The translations under genes were made by a program, and so were the position numbers. Source: Litomosoides sigmodontis (Eukaryota > Nematoda > Chromadorea > Rhabditida > Onchocercidae). From it: a stretch of DNA of 64,000 nt. The stretch's first letter is position 1. Each line of letters begins with the position of its first letter. The stretch spans positions 10,754,327-10,818,326 of the forward strand of contig OY718803.1 of assembly GCA_963070105.1 (NCBI GenBank), in the 5' to 3' direction. The notes beneath the pieces are model-generated. The model worked only from the letters and a program-made list of their open reading frames with translations. It made no database searches and had not been told where the DNA came from. Positions 1 through 16,165 of the stretch are shown here, one piece after another.

Positions 1-2101
1 GACGTTAGGCATTACGAATTCAACATTAGGTATTAGGGCCATTAGTAGAATCGAAAATCGAAAGAATACACCATCTTCCATATTTCTAATATACTTTTTT
101 TCCACAAAGAACTCACTTCCCTCTCTCCTCTCTCCCTCATCTCTCTTCACTCGAGGATATAGAGGGGAAAATATTTTGGGCCAGGAAAATCCCTTCGGAT
201 AATTTCATTCGTGCTTTTCCACTTTTCCATGTAAATTATTTGCAAATGAAAATACATCGGCTTCCCATAATTTTTCAATTGAATAAACAGAAAGGTTAAA
301 AATGATGTGATGGAAGTGTGCAATTTGCATGAAATAAGAGAAACCTAAGTAGTAATTTAACGTATTTTACGTACCAAACGTTCGGTCAGCAATCAGAGAA
401 GTGAAATAAATGAGAGAGATTTCTGATTTATTTTTGAAAATGAATCACTTTGAAAAATTCAAAAATTCCTCCACCAATTTATAGCACAACGTAAAATATC
501 ATGTAAAGCATGACAAAATTTTCGTCATTTTAAAAAGCTTCTTCCTTTAACACTCGAAAATTCCGACAGAAACGCGTAGTGTTAGATCGAAGTGACCAGT
601 GGTGGACGATCCAAATATGTTATATATATATATATAGCTATCACTGTCATTACCACTATCAGCGCTAATTGTTATTGCTATCATTAGAATATTTGCCTCA
701 CAACAACATATTACCAGCAGTTAAAACTTATCAGAGCTATTAATTACTTTAAAATTAATAAAAAAATTACACTCAAATATTTCATTAAATCATAAATTAA
801 CTACTTAAATGAATTTATCTAATTGGTAGCAATCTTTCCTCTCATTTGATGCATTATTTCATTGCTATTTTTTCCAATTAAACGCCAAAATGTCCACTTA
901 AATGATCCTTTTAAGCTAATATTATTCGACAAAATAGTTAATTATTTAATTTTTTAACTATAATTTCAATTGGCACTTCATTTTAATGATAAATTAGAGA
1001 GAGAGAGAGAGAGGGGGTTCAACTTACCACAAGTGATAGTGCTACTGAATAACGAATTGCTAATCCTCGTATCAAAGCTCTTCGTTCAATTTTTTGTTTG
1101 CTACGAAACGAATAAATTTCCCCTTGCGCGAACAATAATCTTTCTTACTCGAACAATAAGAAGATGAAGGGATGGATGTAGCACTTCACGTACAGTATAT
1201 TATCAGATGACAGTAATTGCTTCTTTGTATTTCAATTGTACTGCAAATATTTTGCCAAAATTCTCGTTGTCAGCTCTTCCTGTTTGCAGTAATTCGTCCA
1301 AAAATAATATTACTTCTCCTCCCACAATTTTTCTGAAACGAAAATTTAACAATAATTAATAATTAGTAGTAACAATAATGGCACTGATAATGTTGATAGG
1401 GATAATAGTGATAACAATGATTGCGCTGAAAAGTTATTGGTTGGAATTGAATAGAACTTGCAAACTACCGTAGTATTCTCATTTTTGGTACATTATCACA
1501 AAAATGAACTAAATATGTCGAAACGATGCTGTCAAGTTTTTTGATGAACGGACTTTTGATGGATTGTTGAACTGTCAGAGAAGGAAGAACGAACGCTTTA
1601 AATATATCGCAGTGCTTTTTTCAATTTTATTTTTTACATTTACTTTTTACTCCCAAAATACCTGCTAATTTCTCCCCTCTCAAGCACCTACTGTCTTCAA
1701 TTCATAAATAAAATTTCTTGTTGTATAACAAATTGAACTTTAAATTAATTTCCGTCATTGCTATTACATTTGTCCCTATAATTACCAGCTTATAAGAGTT
1801 AAAAATTTTCAATTTCATTATCACCGCATTCTTGAATTAGTACATTTCTTTTGTTTAATTATTCTAAAATATTGATTTCAAATCGTTTCATTCCAACAAA
1901 AATTTCATTTCTCAACACTTATACCACTCAAATTGTTATTAATAATTAATTGCTTAATTGCTCATTTGCGTGAAAAAAAAATTTTCATTGCTTTCGCAAG
2001 GAAATTAGCATTATTCATGGCATTTTCATATTTATTACGTGAAAAAATTTTATAACTAAATAAAATTCTACTGCTATCATCGATTATCATCGCCACTATT
2101 G

Positions 2102-2133
<32 letters not shown>

Positions 2134-5100
2134 TTACTATTATTATCTTTATTACTATTTTTTTATTATTGATTAAGTATTTCTGACCACCGACGATATT
2201 AATTACTGTCAGTGCTTCTCACATTAGTAAACGTAGATCAATGTACGATGAGAAATTAAATTGACGGTAAAAATGAAGGAAAAAGAAGAACTTACAAATG
2301 ACGTATATTTCTGATAATTACTAATTTCAGTTAAATATTTTTGCATAATTTTGTTAAATTTTACAGGGAAGCAGTTTGCATCGAACGAAGTAAGACAGGA
2401 ATGAGGGGAAATGTTTGCTGAGATGAAATTTGAATTTTACAATGAACAATTAAATGATTTGAAAACGTAAGAAATGAAATGAAACGATGTGGATGAAAGT
2501 GAGGAGAAAATCAATCTTTCTTGTCGGATTCTTTTTAGCTTCTCCCTCGCCTCATTGATTCGCTTAAGCAATATAAATCGATTAGATTAGTTTAAAATTG
2601 TAATATTTCATTTTAGCTGCCAAAGAAATACTCCCATACATGTTATCATTCACTTGAAAATTACACTTTTCAAATTGTTCATCGGCCATATTTAGATTAA
2701 AATTTTCCACTGAAAAGAGAAGTAATGGAAAATTTAACAAGCCATTAGAAAAATTGAAACAATTGAAAGGGAAAAGAGAAAAAAAGAAATGCTGTAAAGT
2801 CAATATTATTCCGTGAAATATTCAATTCGTTTGTGAGCTATATATTACTCCTGTTTTCCCTCCGCCCTCCTCCCTCCCTCTCGCTCTCCCTTTCCCTCTT
2901 CCTCTCCCTCTCTACCTTCTGTTTTCAAAATTAAAAACTCCGGACAAATACATGCTACTAGCACTTTTGACATATTGTAAATCAGACGGGATGAAATGGC
3001 CAGGGAGGAGATAGATGGAAAGAAAGATTGATGGTTGGAATGAAATTCCCTCGAGAAATTCATCCTTTCATGGGGAATGTTGAATGAAATGAGAGAGAAT
3101 GGATGAAATGAAACTGAGATAGAAGAGAGGGAGAAAAGAGAGGAGAGGAGAGAGGTGGAAGAGAAATATGCGGTAGAAGACGAAGGTTTATTCGGCTCTG
3201 ATAAGAAGTGAAAAAATAATTGAATGGGTGAAAGAGTGCGCAAAAATGACGAGAGCGCTAGAAGTTGTTGATAATTTCACTGATAACTATTCATATAAAG
3301 CTAAACTTTAAATGCAAATTAATTTCACACCATTGATAACGCCTGACAGTGATAAATGAGCGCTTAAGATCAAAATTTTTGATTAAATGTGAACAATTAA
3401 ATTGTAAAGGTAAATGTGAACGAGCGTAGTAGAGCTCTAATTGAATTGAATTAAATTAAATTAAATGTATTCAATGATAACACCAACTTAAATACATTAA
3501 ATGCATTTATTATTTTAACTTTGTGCTAACAAAATACTTAAAAACTACTAAAAGAAAATTGAATTTTGAAATTCGCGATGACAGCTTTTTCCAGCTCTTT
3601 CTACTTGTTCGGTTTTTTACAGTAGTTAAAGCTTTTCCAGTACTTGAAGCCCTATTTTTTCAAAATTTCAAAAATTTCACAAATACTTCTTAGTATGAAA
3701 TCATGAAAAATTTAATAATTGAATGTGTTATTTTTATAATATATTAACGCTTGATTAATGTAGAGGATCTGATTTCCGGATGAAAGTAATTTAGTTCGAA
3801 CCACACTAATTCGGAATATTAAACTCCTCTCGGAAGTTAGTTTAGGTAAGTAAGAGTAAGAGAAATCACAAGGCTCCTCCAAGCTTTTCATCACGTGTTC
3901 TTCCTCCTATTACTTCCGCGTTTCACTTAAAAAAGAAAAATTGAAAATCAGCCAGTGAAAAAAGCAACAGCTCAATGAAAATAATAATAATTTGATAACT
4001 AATAATAATGATAATAGTAATAAATGTAATCATAGCGCTAGTAACAGCAATATTAATAATAAAAGTTTAAATAACTTCGAAAATTACTAAATAGTTGAAA
4101 TCCTAAACATCCAAAAAGAAATGCGCTTGTTTGAAAACTGAGGATACGATATGGACGGTTGGAGCGCAATTGATCCAACCGAGAGAAAGCTAATAAGTCA
4201 CTGCAATAAGTTGGACACTCAGTAATCAAAAATTTCAACGCTTATTAAAAGAGCGATTTTAAATCTCTTCCTGAGAGAAAAAAACCCCTGCGGTTTAAAC
4301 TAGTTAAGAAAAAAATTACATTTTAACCAGAATTTTGGAATTAATACTGTAGGAGTTTAGAGAGAGCCACGAAGAAGCAAAATCACGAATGATTGAGCAA
4401 AATAATGATGTAAATTTAAGCAATTAATTAATTATACCAACGCATTCACTCAATCCAAATTACATTTTAACTCAAATTGACATTCAAAGTTGAAGAATTA
4501 AGATGTGGAAATATTAGTTCATAATAATTTCATTAAGTGAAAATGTTAAAAGCAAATGGAACAGTAATTAATTGGAAAGTGAGTATGTAAAGCAAGTAAG
4601 CAAGTGAAGAATAAAGTGAGTGATAGCAAAAAATTTTAAGCCTAGCAACGATATAATTCATTAAGCAATTGAATTAAGCGGTTATTAAATCTCCTTCCCT
4701 CCCTCCCTCTCTCTCTCTCTCTCTCAGTCTCTCACAAAGAATGACATTATTTCAATAGTTTACATTTTAAAATATTTGAGGAAAGATAAGATGCAGGCGA
4801 TGACACATTTTTGTTCTCTTTTTAAACATTTGCTTAAAATCTCTCCGTGACGTCACTCCATGATTTCATCAAAATCTCTCTATGATTTCACCGCAACGAT
4901 TCCACTCATTGATTTAAGCATTACCACCGTGAAAATTACTTATTTTTGAATTAGCAAATTTTTCCAATTTTTTATGACAAATTTGCGATTAAATTTTGTG
5001 ATCGATGCTTACACGATGCTTTGCTGCACTGAAATAAAAACATTCCGAAATTTTTTAAATTAATTAGCATAATTAACAAAGATAGATTTTAAAGTCTCAA

Positions 5101-7166
5101 TTGCTGCATGCAATGGAAGGGATAGAATAATAGCATTAAAAAAAAACAAAAAAATAAAAGTTGGAAAAAAATACCACACGAAGGGTTTTTTAGATTACAA
5201 ATTTATTTTTAATTTTAGTTACAATTTCTTCTTCGCCTAAAATTTCATTATATGCAATTTTTCTGCATGCTTAATTTCCCCCAACATCTGCTATTATAGA
5301 TCATTTCGGATAATAATTTAGGTGATGCTCACTGTTCGTCATTTTCTCCTCTGCCTTTTGCGCTTCACCGTTTAGCGCACAAATTAAATTATCATCCAGG
5401 TTGATACGGATAAAGTGATAACTGTTATCAGCATTGTTATTCACACCACTAACACTGTTGCTACCACTCAAACTTATGCACAAACACGCTACATGCTAGA
5501 CACACGTACGTGTGTACGTACAAACATGATACACACACGCATACATGTAATCTATTCGTCAAATTTTTGATTTCTGATGACGCAAAAAAAGAAAGATTTA
5601 ATTTTTCCACTTTCCCGCACATTTGAACTACAGCATTTCCTTCTTCAATTATCAAAGCAAAGTAATAACTCTCCCTTCTCCCCTTCCTCCTTCTTGTTGT
5701 TGCTGTTGTTGTTGTGTTGTATACTTCCGTGATCGATAATTTCACCTTCTCGCTTTTCACTTCTCTTACTTCGTGAAAATATACGGAAAGAAAATGAGTG
5801 ACGTATACAACGGAAAGTGACGTGTAACGACGTAAAAATGCAAAAAAAAATTTTGTTGAAATTTCCATTTTTGCTTCATTTTTTTGTCTAAAATTAGTAT
5901 AGCATATCTGTCATAGCTCCCGCTCTTTCTCCTCAATTTTTTCTTCTTTTTTTGCTTGAAAGAGTACACTTATTCGTTCACATGTAGCAGAACATGAAAG
6001 AAGGAAAGATGACATCGCAAAGTAACGTGAAAAAAGAATAAGAAATGACGTGAGACGTGTAAACAAACTCACAGGAAAACTGCTCGCTCATTCTATTGGT
6101 ACGCAAAAAGAGATAAAAAAAAATTGCGTAGAATTATGGGAGCTTACGTGTAAAGAATACAGGTGTGAATATAAATAGCAATAAAAGGCAAGGAAATAAT
6201 GAAAAATACTTGTGGCGCAAAAGGAACACGTTGACGTAAAGACTGAGGAACCGAATGTACTTTCAAAGATTAGGCAAGTAAATGAGTAAAGGAATGAAAT
6301 GTAAATATAATGAATAAAAAGATACCTGAAAACACAGCAAGAAAAAAAAACTGCGTGTAAAGAGAAAAGTAGTGAAATTACGTGTAAGGATGGAGTGAGC
6401 GATGATTAAAGTACGTGTAAACAAGAAAGCAATTAACCGTACGGTAAAATTGAAAAGCCTACGACTTCCTGTAAGTTCTCAGAGCTTGTCTGATGAAAAA
6501 AAAAAAGAAAAAACTGAAAAAAAGGAATAACAAATCATTCATTCATCAATTATCAAAGAAAGCTATCGAATTACATTCCCACGCATAGCATCAATTGCGA
6601 TAGGTAAGTAAGTAGCAAGCAATCAACTGTTTAGCATTGCAACAAACATTCAAGCATAACATATGACTGCTAGAAATTGCAAAGATAAAAAGATCGAAAT
6701 TGAAAGATTTAAAAATTTTATTTTGCAGTTAGAAGAAACCAAAAGTATGAAAGAGTAGCAAATCATTGAATAATTCAGTTGAGTTACACGAAATGAAGCT
6801 TAAAGTAATCGATAGAGTTAAAGTATCGCTAATCAACGACATTCCGATCAGTTGTGATTAATTTTAACAATTCATCCATCAACTGCTATCCACCAATGGA
6901 AGAAGTTAAACTGATCCGTCAAAAAGCCAAAACAACAAGAAAAAAAACAGGAAAGAACTGAAAGAGGAAGACGGCAACATTCTAACAAGTTTTCTTGAAA
7001 ATAATTAAACTATTCGAAATTAGCTAGCCATATTTGTTTTTCCTCGTAGAATATTTCCCAGTGGATTTGTGTTTTTCGAAAGTTTTCTTATTGATAAACA
7101 CAATGATAGATGAATCTCATCAGTATTGCTATCATTAACTACTATTCCAACTGCAATTACATTCAC
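1..7166. other. Gene-poor AT-rich region
   Basis: No exon chain with splice sites and protein-like composition was found on either strand. The longest open stretches are low-complexity and lack paired splice signals. The stretch holds a short TTA/ATT tract (about 2102-2132), CT- and GA-rich tracts (2850-2930, 3110-3175, 4690-4730) and many poly-A or poly-T runs. It could be intergenic DNA or part of a very long intron. Confidence 0.6.
2850..3175. repeat. Polypyrimidine and polypurine tracts in inverted arrangement
   Basis: Positions 2850-2925 are almost pure C/T on the + strand. Positions 3110-3175 are almost pure G/A. The two tracts are roughly complementary and separated by about 190 bp, so they could pair imperfectly. 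Open frames across them are Ser/Leu/Arg/Glu low-complexity and are not credible genes. Confidence 0.6.
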
Positions 7167-8503
<1,337 letters not shown>

Positions 8504-8651
8504 GAATTAATAATAATTAATAATTTAGCTATAAAGTGAAAAATTATCATTATCATCTACTACTAGTAATTTATTCATACCGCCACTACTGCTGTTATCA
8601 TTATTAGTGGTATTTCTTATAGGCATTTGTGCAGCAAGTAACCTGTGATCA

Positions 8652-8766
8652 TATTTGTCTGGCAATTGTAGCCAAAGTGAGTGGATATTTGCCGGACAGT
8701 TGTGGCCAAAGTAAGTAGGTAATGTCTTATTTGCCTAACAATTGTAGCCAGTGCAAGCAAGCAATC
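8652..8766. repeat. Degenerate tandem repeat, three copies of about 34-42 bp
   Basis: Three successive units each begin TATTTG and carry a core like CAATTGTAGCCAAAGT: 8652-8685, 8686-8727 and 8729-8766. The middle unit reads CAGTTGTGGCCAAAGT and the last one is truncated in the core. The units differ by substitutions and small insertions, so the array is old compared with the nearby perfect AGT tract. Confidence 0.7.
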
Positions 8767-10187
8767 GGCGAAATAAAAGCAAAGAAATAGAACTTAAATA
8801 AATTGTGAAAGGAAATAATTATGCAAGAGAAACAAACGTGTGAAATGCACGGAAATGAAAATCGCAAGTAAACAGTAAACAATTAATTGGGAGTCAGGTC
8901 AGCTCTAATCATACCACTGCTGCTGCTGTTGCCTCGGGATAACTTTTCAAAGTCAATTAATACTAATGAAATTTTCGCTTTTTTTGCCCGCTATTTTGTT
9001 TCAAAAAAAAAGAGATGATTTCAGTTATTTCGTGTCGATGAAATATTCAAATGGAATTTCAACTATCGATTAGTTCTTTGATATTTGGGTAATCAGTGAA
9101 AATTAGTGAAAAAAAAAGAGAGGAAAAGAGAAGAGATGAAGAAAAAAAAAGAGAACTGAAATCGGTCAGTTGAAATTGCAGCTGTTGTTTTAGCAAAAGC
9201 TGTTGCTTTTTTACAGTTAGAGAAAGAAAGGGAGAGGGGCAGAAAGAGAGAGATAGAGAGACAGAGAGAAGTCCTTGCATTCATAATCTATTTATTCATG
9301 ATGGTTTTTTGTGCCAATTCAATACGCTTATAACCACCGGTGATGACTAATGTTAAGATCTTTTGACAACGCAATTTAGCTGAAAAGCAGCAAATGAAAT
9401 AAACGAAACGTATGATTGAATAAAAATCGGTTAAATTTTTGGAATTTTCCAATTCCCAAAAAAAAAGGAATAAAAATTTTCGAAAAATTTTTCGTTTTTA
9501 AAACGAGCAAACAAACAGCAATCGTTTGTTTCATACAACGTCTCATTAATCAATGCTTATCCATTGCGAGTAGTATTTTGCATTTTAAAAAAGAAAGAAA
9601 TTTTCTTTCAATTATTATTTCTCTACTGCATATCGCGCTCTACTTAAGCGAACAATTAAATTCAATTCATGATGAATGCAAATATCAGTGCAATTAAATG
9701 TATTGCAATAAATATTTATAAACTATCCACTATAATATCGATTAAATGAGAAAATAATTTCCCAGCATTTATCAGCTTACCGACGAGATAATCCAGCTAA
9801 TTGATAGCAAATTTTAAGAAATCTTATCGTTTGCTGATCATTTGCGGTAATTGAAATTAAAATGAGAAACAGTAGCAACTACCACAACAACATCGTTTAC
9901 TACTACTACTACCACTACAATAACAACAACCGCAAATGATGAACAAAAGCTAAGCTCAGGCACATACTCCCTGCCAGTATTGCTTTTCGACTTTCCGCAT
10001 AAGCTTGCTTATACACTACCACTGTTTTCATTTCATTTCAACTGCGTCTGTTAGAAATTTGTCATTTTCCATCCTTCCAGCCTCTCAATTTCACAAACTG
10101 TTTATTCAACGGCAATAAGTTATTTCTCTGGCTAATATTTTCAGTTCAAGCCAAGCCCGATTAGGCTAATTCATCCGATGTTATGCA

Positions 10188-10220
<33 letters not shown>

Positions 10221-10518
10221 GCATATCGCCTTCCATATTCTCCACTCCTTTTCTCCCTCCTCTCACTTTAACAAAACTATTTCATTTCAAATAGCAAGCA
10301 ATCTCTGGCCACAAAGGCTTAATCATTTTGCCTCGCCAGGCTTTTTCTCTTATCCCTACTTATATCAACCACTTTAATGTATTATATACTTTACTCACAA
10401 TCTCCCCCCCCCCTCCTCTTCCTCCTCCACCCAATCCTTCACATTTAACTTGGCTGAAAAAAAAATGCTAAGAATGCCAAAAACATCTACTACTACTACT
10501 GGCATTTTGGGTGAGGTC

Positions 10519-10547
10519 ACACACACATACACACACACACACGCACA

Positions 10548-10589
<42 letters not shown>

Positions 10590-10590
10590 G

Positions 10591-10618
<28 letters not shown>
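10519..10618. repeat. Compound (CA)n microsatellite
   Basis: About 100 bp of CA dinucleotides, interrupted twice by the same GCACAG block near 10541 and 10583. This suggests internal duplication of the tract. A shorter CA/CG tract lies at 10184-10221. Overlapping open frames (His/Thr or Cys/Val repeats) are repeat artefacts. Confidence 0.95.
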
Positions 10619-10621
<3 letters not shown>

Positions 10622-12927
10622 CAATTGTATTATAAAGGAGGGGAAGTGAAAAAGTTTCTTCTTCTCTCAGGCTAAAACGTATAGATTTATTTAGCTCAAG
10701 AGCCTAGCGTTTATTTTAAGCCAAAAGCGCAAAATCTACAAGAGAAGCGCACATAGCCATCCTCTTCCTCCTCCCTTTTCTTCCTCATTATCTCTCCATT
10801 TTGCTAGTGTACAGATGCCTCGCCTGACAATCATTTTTATTTGTCTCTTTCAATTTTCAATTTACATTTATTCCTTCTCCTCCTCCTTTCTTTCCCTCTC
10901 TATCACTCAAATCCTCCCTCTCATCTCTTCTACACATTCTCATTGGATCTCATTATATTTTATCAAAATTTTTTCCAACGAAAAAAACGAAATTATTCAA
11001 AATGGACATATCAATACATCATTTACAGCTATCAAGCGCCACATTTTGCATTTGATTTATGTCATATTTTTAAAAATTAACTGGATAATTTTGAATTTTA
11101 AATTTAACAATTCAAATTATTTGCATAAATTGAGCAAATTAAAAATTAACTCTTAAATTTTAGCCAAAAAAAGAAGAAAGAAAGGAAATAACGAAAAGTG
11201 TTATGTCTTGTAGCCATTAGCAATTGCAGCAGCAACTGGAAGTGATTGGAGGGATTGAGTTACAAGATTTCTCCTCAGATTTTAAATTGATCAACGATTG
11301 AATTACGGAAATTTTTCCACCTCAATATCATCATCCATCATCACTCATCATCATCATCCATCGTCATCCATTATCGTAATCATCATCATCATCTCTTCCT
11401 CTGAACAGTTACGCAATCTCCTCAACTCCAACTCGTATCATTCTTATCACCACTGATACTGAGAATGATAAACGTCCGTTGAAGCAAACTTAATTTGCCC
11501 CTAATTTTTATTTTGAATTAATAACAATGTGCGCTAATAAATTTTAATTTACTTTTTCTTTTGCTCTTTTTTTTGCTAAATGTCATCATATCATTTGCAT
11601 ACGTCATTTACGCAGATTTCGCTAGTCGACATCTACACGTATCCGTGTCTGTGCGTGTGCTTGCGTGTGTGTCTTTGTGTTTTGCACACGTACAAAACAT
11701 ATGTAATTAAATGAATTTAAATGGTGTAATGTATAGTATTTGCATCCGTTTCGCTCATCTACCTTTCTCATTTTCAGGCTCATTTTAAGGCCCGAAATTA
11801 ACTAGGTTACTTATCGCTTTATCTTCCATTTATCAATTCATTCCACAAGCAATTTACCATTTGAATGATTTTTTTTTGGGTAAAATCAAAAATTTAATGA
11901 TTTATTCATACGAAAAGAAGGAATTATTAGTCCTACAGCAATTCAGTATCACGCATGCCAGCAAAATTAATTAATTAATTAATTAATTAGTTAATCAATA
12001 ATAAGTCGCAAATGATTATAATAATAGAAATATTAATTAGGTTTGATTAAGCACTAAATATGTCGGATAATGGCAATTAGCGTTTATTGCATAATTAATG
12101 ACTAAGCAATTAACCAGCACACGCATACTTATCAACGCAGGTGCTCGGAGACGTAATGTTGTAGGATTATTTTAGGATTCGTGTTGCAGTGAAGAGAGAT
12201 GGTGTGAAATTCAATTCGAAATAGGGAAGCAACAACAAAATATCAATAATTAACCAATCATAATGTATTATTAATGGTGGAGGAGGGATTGACTAGGAAA
12301 ATATGAATGAAATGAATGTGATACTTGATATTCGAATTTTAAATAATTAAAATGAGAGTTGGAAGTTATCTTACGCTCGAGATATTTCCCACTGCAATAT
12401 CGGTAGATTATATGTGTGTACATCTGTTAATTAGGTCAATTAGTAGTGAATTTTAGTCATCTCTCTTCCAACTTATCTTTTCATCCTTTCATTAATCCAT
12501 CCCTCTCTCTCTCTTCCTTCCTAAAAACAAAACATTCTTAATTTCATCCCATCCTGTGCTTTTGCACTAATCAAGCAGTGATGAGGCGGTGAGAGAATGG
12601 ATGAGGAGAATTAATAATAATTAGTAATAGTAATTAGCAATAGCAATAGCAAATAGTAATTGTAATTGTGATTGTGATAAAATTCTAATGGAAAGTATTT
12701 AAAAAAAGAATTTGTGACGAGTGGCATTCACTGATAAACTACATGCTGTGCCTTAAGCATAGCAACAATTGTTAGTTAATTAATTAATTAATCGAACTGA
12801 AAGGAACATAATTAATGAAATATGCTTGGCTGAATCGTTCCGTACATAAAATGATAATTTGCTGTATTTTTCAGGAAAAAAAAAGTTTGCTAAAAGAAAC
12901 AGTTACATTACAATGTGTGTGTTACAA

Positions 12928-12947
12928 ACGCAAATATATATTTGCGT
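12928..12947. repeat. Perfect 20-nt palindrome
   Basis: The two 10-nt halves (ACGCAAATAT and its exact complement) abut with no loop. It lies in gene-poor DNA and has no assigned function. Confidence 0.8.
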
Positions 12948-15900
12948 AGAGGAAACGCCTAAATTTGCTTACTTACTTATGTGATAATGGAAGTTAAAGC
13001 TTAACTGTACACAATATATTTTAACTTACAAATAACAGCTATTGCCAACTGTTTGGAAAAGAAAAAAAAATTTTTTTAAAAAAGAAAAGGAAATTAACAG
13101 CATTCAGACGAACGAGAATATAGCATGTATCTTATAATTTATAATTAATTACGGAGACACATACACTTACGCTTTGTGTGACGTGCTCGATAAATTAATT
13201 ATGCAAGGCTCATAGGTTGATAAATTGAATAAAATTTTGATTGATACCTGGAAATATCGATCGCATGCATCTTTCCATTTTTAGTTCATTATTTTATCAT
13301 TTTCATGAATTTAAAACTGTTGCAAAATCAGAATTTGATTTTAATTTGTATAAAGAAGGGATAAAGACAAAAGTGAATGAATTAGGGACAGTGAGAGAGG
13401 GAGAGGGGAAGAGAAAATGAAACATTTGCAGTCACTTATTTTAATTATTTGTTAACGCATTCATTCACGTTACTGCCATCTCTACTTCATTCCTTTTTTT
13501 CACATACGCAAATAGGAAGGAAGGAATAACGAAAGAGCTGAAATTAAGCAGAAATTGAAATTTGAAATTAAGATGATAATGCCAACAGCTCATTGCATTT
13601 TAGCTAAATTTAGCAATTAAAATGTAAATAATCAATATTTCTTTTTTATTTCTTGTTTCTCCTTCCTCGGTAATATAAATTAAATATTAAATATTTAAAA
13701 CATTAGTATTATTGACCGTTTAGTCATACCGTAACAACTATTCACTACAAATTACTCCGAAATTTTTTGCATAATTCCGACCAATTTATTCATTTTTTGT
13801 TGTCTTTTTAGGAGTTTACGGAAAAAAAAGGCAATTCAATTCAATTTCTAAAGGGCATAAAAATTGAAAATTTCAATGTTTCCGACATATTCCTAATAAC
13901 TAACTTCGTCGGCATTTCACGTCACCAATAAGTGCAAATTAAATTTTGCTTTTTGTACCTTTTTTCGCCTTTTTTTTTGCAATTATCATTGAAATAATGA
14001 AAGAAAAGGAATGATAACAAGTAGAAGAGAGAGAGGAACTAACATCATTAATCAATTTTAAAACTACGAAATTAAATTTTCTCTTTTATTCTTCTAAAAA
14101 TAAAAAGGAAAAATGAGGGAAGGGACATGTTAATAATTCCTATTTATCTTTTTTAAAATTCCTATGTGCCATTGTTCCTGATGATTTGTCATATAATTTT
14201 GCTTATTCAAAAAAAAATTACTTTTTAATTAATGACTAATACATAGTTCTGGTGCTTTTCCTTAGATATCAAATCCACAAAGCTTCCTTTCACGCTGTTC
14301 CATCAATAATTACAATTACAATTACTGTCATTATCACGTCAAATATTAAATGCAATTTTGTATTGCCTATTTTAAAGTACTTAAGTCATAATAGTATCTC
14401 ATTGGTGATACTGATAATGTTAGAAACAACAACTGCAGCAAACAAATAGCCATGATAGTGATAGTAATTGTAACAATAGTAAATAATAATTAGATAATAG
14501 AGTAATAATAATAAGTGTAATTAGCAGGTAATTGCGTTCATTTGAAAGTCACCAGTGAAGCAACAAAAAAGAACAGTGAAATAGCACAAAGTGTGAATTA
14601 CGTGAATTTTCCATTCGACACTACAAGGTGAAATCTGAATTGCAACTAACAGTAATATTCGCGTGCGATTAATTAATTCAAACGTCAAACGTTCAAAAGT
14701 ACTTTTTACTTCATCTCACATATTATTCCAATGCTTTGCGCAAAACCTAAACTATCCCTATCGCAAGCCTTCTCAGCTATGAAGCAAAATTTATAATTAA
14801 CACCATGTTTCCCTTCATTTGCAAAAAAATTATTTGATTAAGCAACAACAGAAATTGATAGTTAAGTGTGCTCATTGTTTACTTTCCTCTTCCATCACAA
14901 AATGCATTATTTTCATCCTTTTCCGAAATGCAAATGTTTGCTGCGAATAAAATTAATTTTGTAATTAAAGCAGGAAGAGGAAAAAAAATGATAAAGTGTC
15001 TTTCTCAGCAAGGAAAGAAATGAAGGATGAGGGTGCATTTACTTCAAAGAAAAAAAAGGAAACGAAAGTGCACGATAATAACCGCAGCTTTCAACGACAT
15101 TAGCAATAGCTTCTTATTTCGATGAAAATTACATGATTGATCGACCGATTCGTTTCTGTTCGTTTTTTAAATTTCCTTTTTATAAAATAAAAAAAAGTAA
15201 TAAATGTAAAAAGTTATTGCATTTTATAAATATTACGCAATTGGCCTGCTTTACAACGACAATTCTTCTCAGACGAGGTAATTGGAATAACAGTAATGAT
15301 AGTAGTAAAAGTGAATGATAAAAGACAACCGAAATTTTTTTGAAAAAAAACCACTTCATGCATGACAGGCAATTCAACAATTCTGCAAAATAACAATCAC
15401 ATGCTCATGAAAATTTAGCAATAATAATAATTAATCATGAATAGCAATAATAAAAAATAACAATAATAATAGGTGATAATTGATAGTAATTGACAAAAAT
15501 AATGGATAATAATAATTAATGAGTGATAAGTGATGATAATTAGTAGAAAAAATGATAAGGATGCTGAGTGATAGGGGCGTGAGAATATCCTGATCATATG
15601 ATCCACCACCTACTACTCTAAGAGTTATAAAAATGTTGGGTGAATCAATGAAACCTAACAGTTAGGAGTGAGTGATACTATTTCACTTACTGAGAGGAGC
15701 AAAAGTAATTTAGTGAAGTGATAGAAGTGGGCGGTTGAGAAAGATCTTCAAATTATTCACTCCATTAAATGTCTACGTGTAATATAATTTCAATAAGCTA
15801 ATATCCTAGCACTCCACTCTTCAACTTCATATGTGCATGCATAAATGCATCCGGGATATTGCATTTTCCTCCCTCCTCGCCAGCAAAAATGAACGCTTGC

Positions 15901-16165
15901 AAAATTGGAAAATTGGAAATGAGCAGACAATTACAGTTTGCTAATGCTTTTCCTTCCTCTCTTCTCTCTCATTGAAATCCGCTCCTCCACATCCCACTTA
16001 CACGTGTTCTAACGGGGCTCGCTGCTGCTAGGAATTGAATTTTCAAATGGTAAATGATAACATTAATTTCAATGAGTGAGGTAGAACTAACACCTTCCCT
16101 CCATCCTTTATCACTTCACTTTAGGAAATTGTAAGCTGTCTAAATCACACGCAATTTCCGCTTTC

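Larger units (their letters stand above)
8504..16165. other. Gene-poor AT-rich region with simple repeats
   Basis: No supported exon was found on either strand. The stretch contains CA/TG tracts (10184-10221, 10519-10618), CAT-rich sequence (about 11330-11395), AATT tracts (about 11969-11990, 12776-12792), purine-rich sequence (9110-9270) and a degenerate tandem repeat (8652-8766). It could be regulatory, intronic or simply intergenic. Confidence 0.55.

Noticed and set aside
3785..3800. B-box-like AGTTCGAACC suggesting a tRNA
   Set aside because: No A box or cloverleaf arms at the expected distance.
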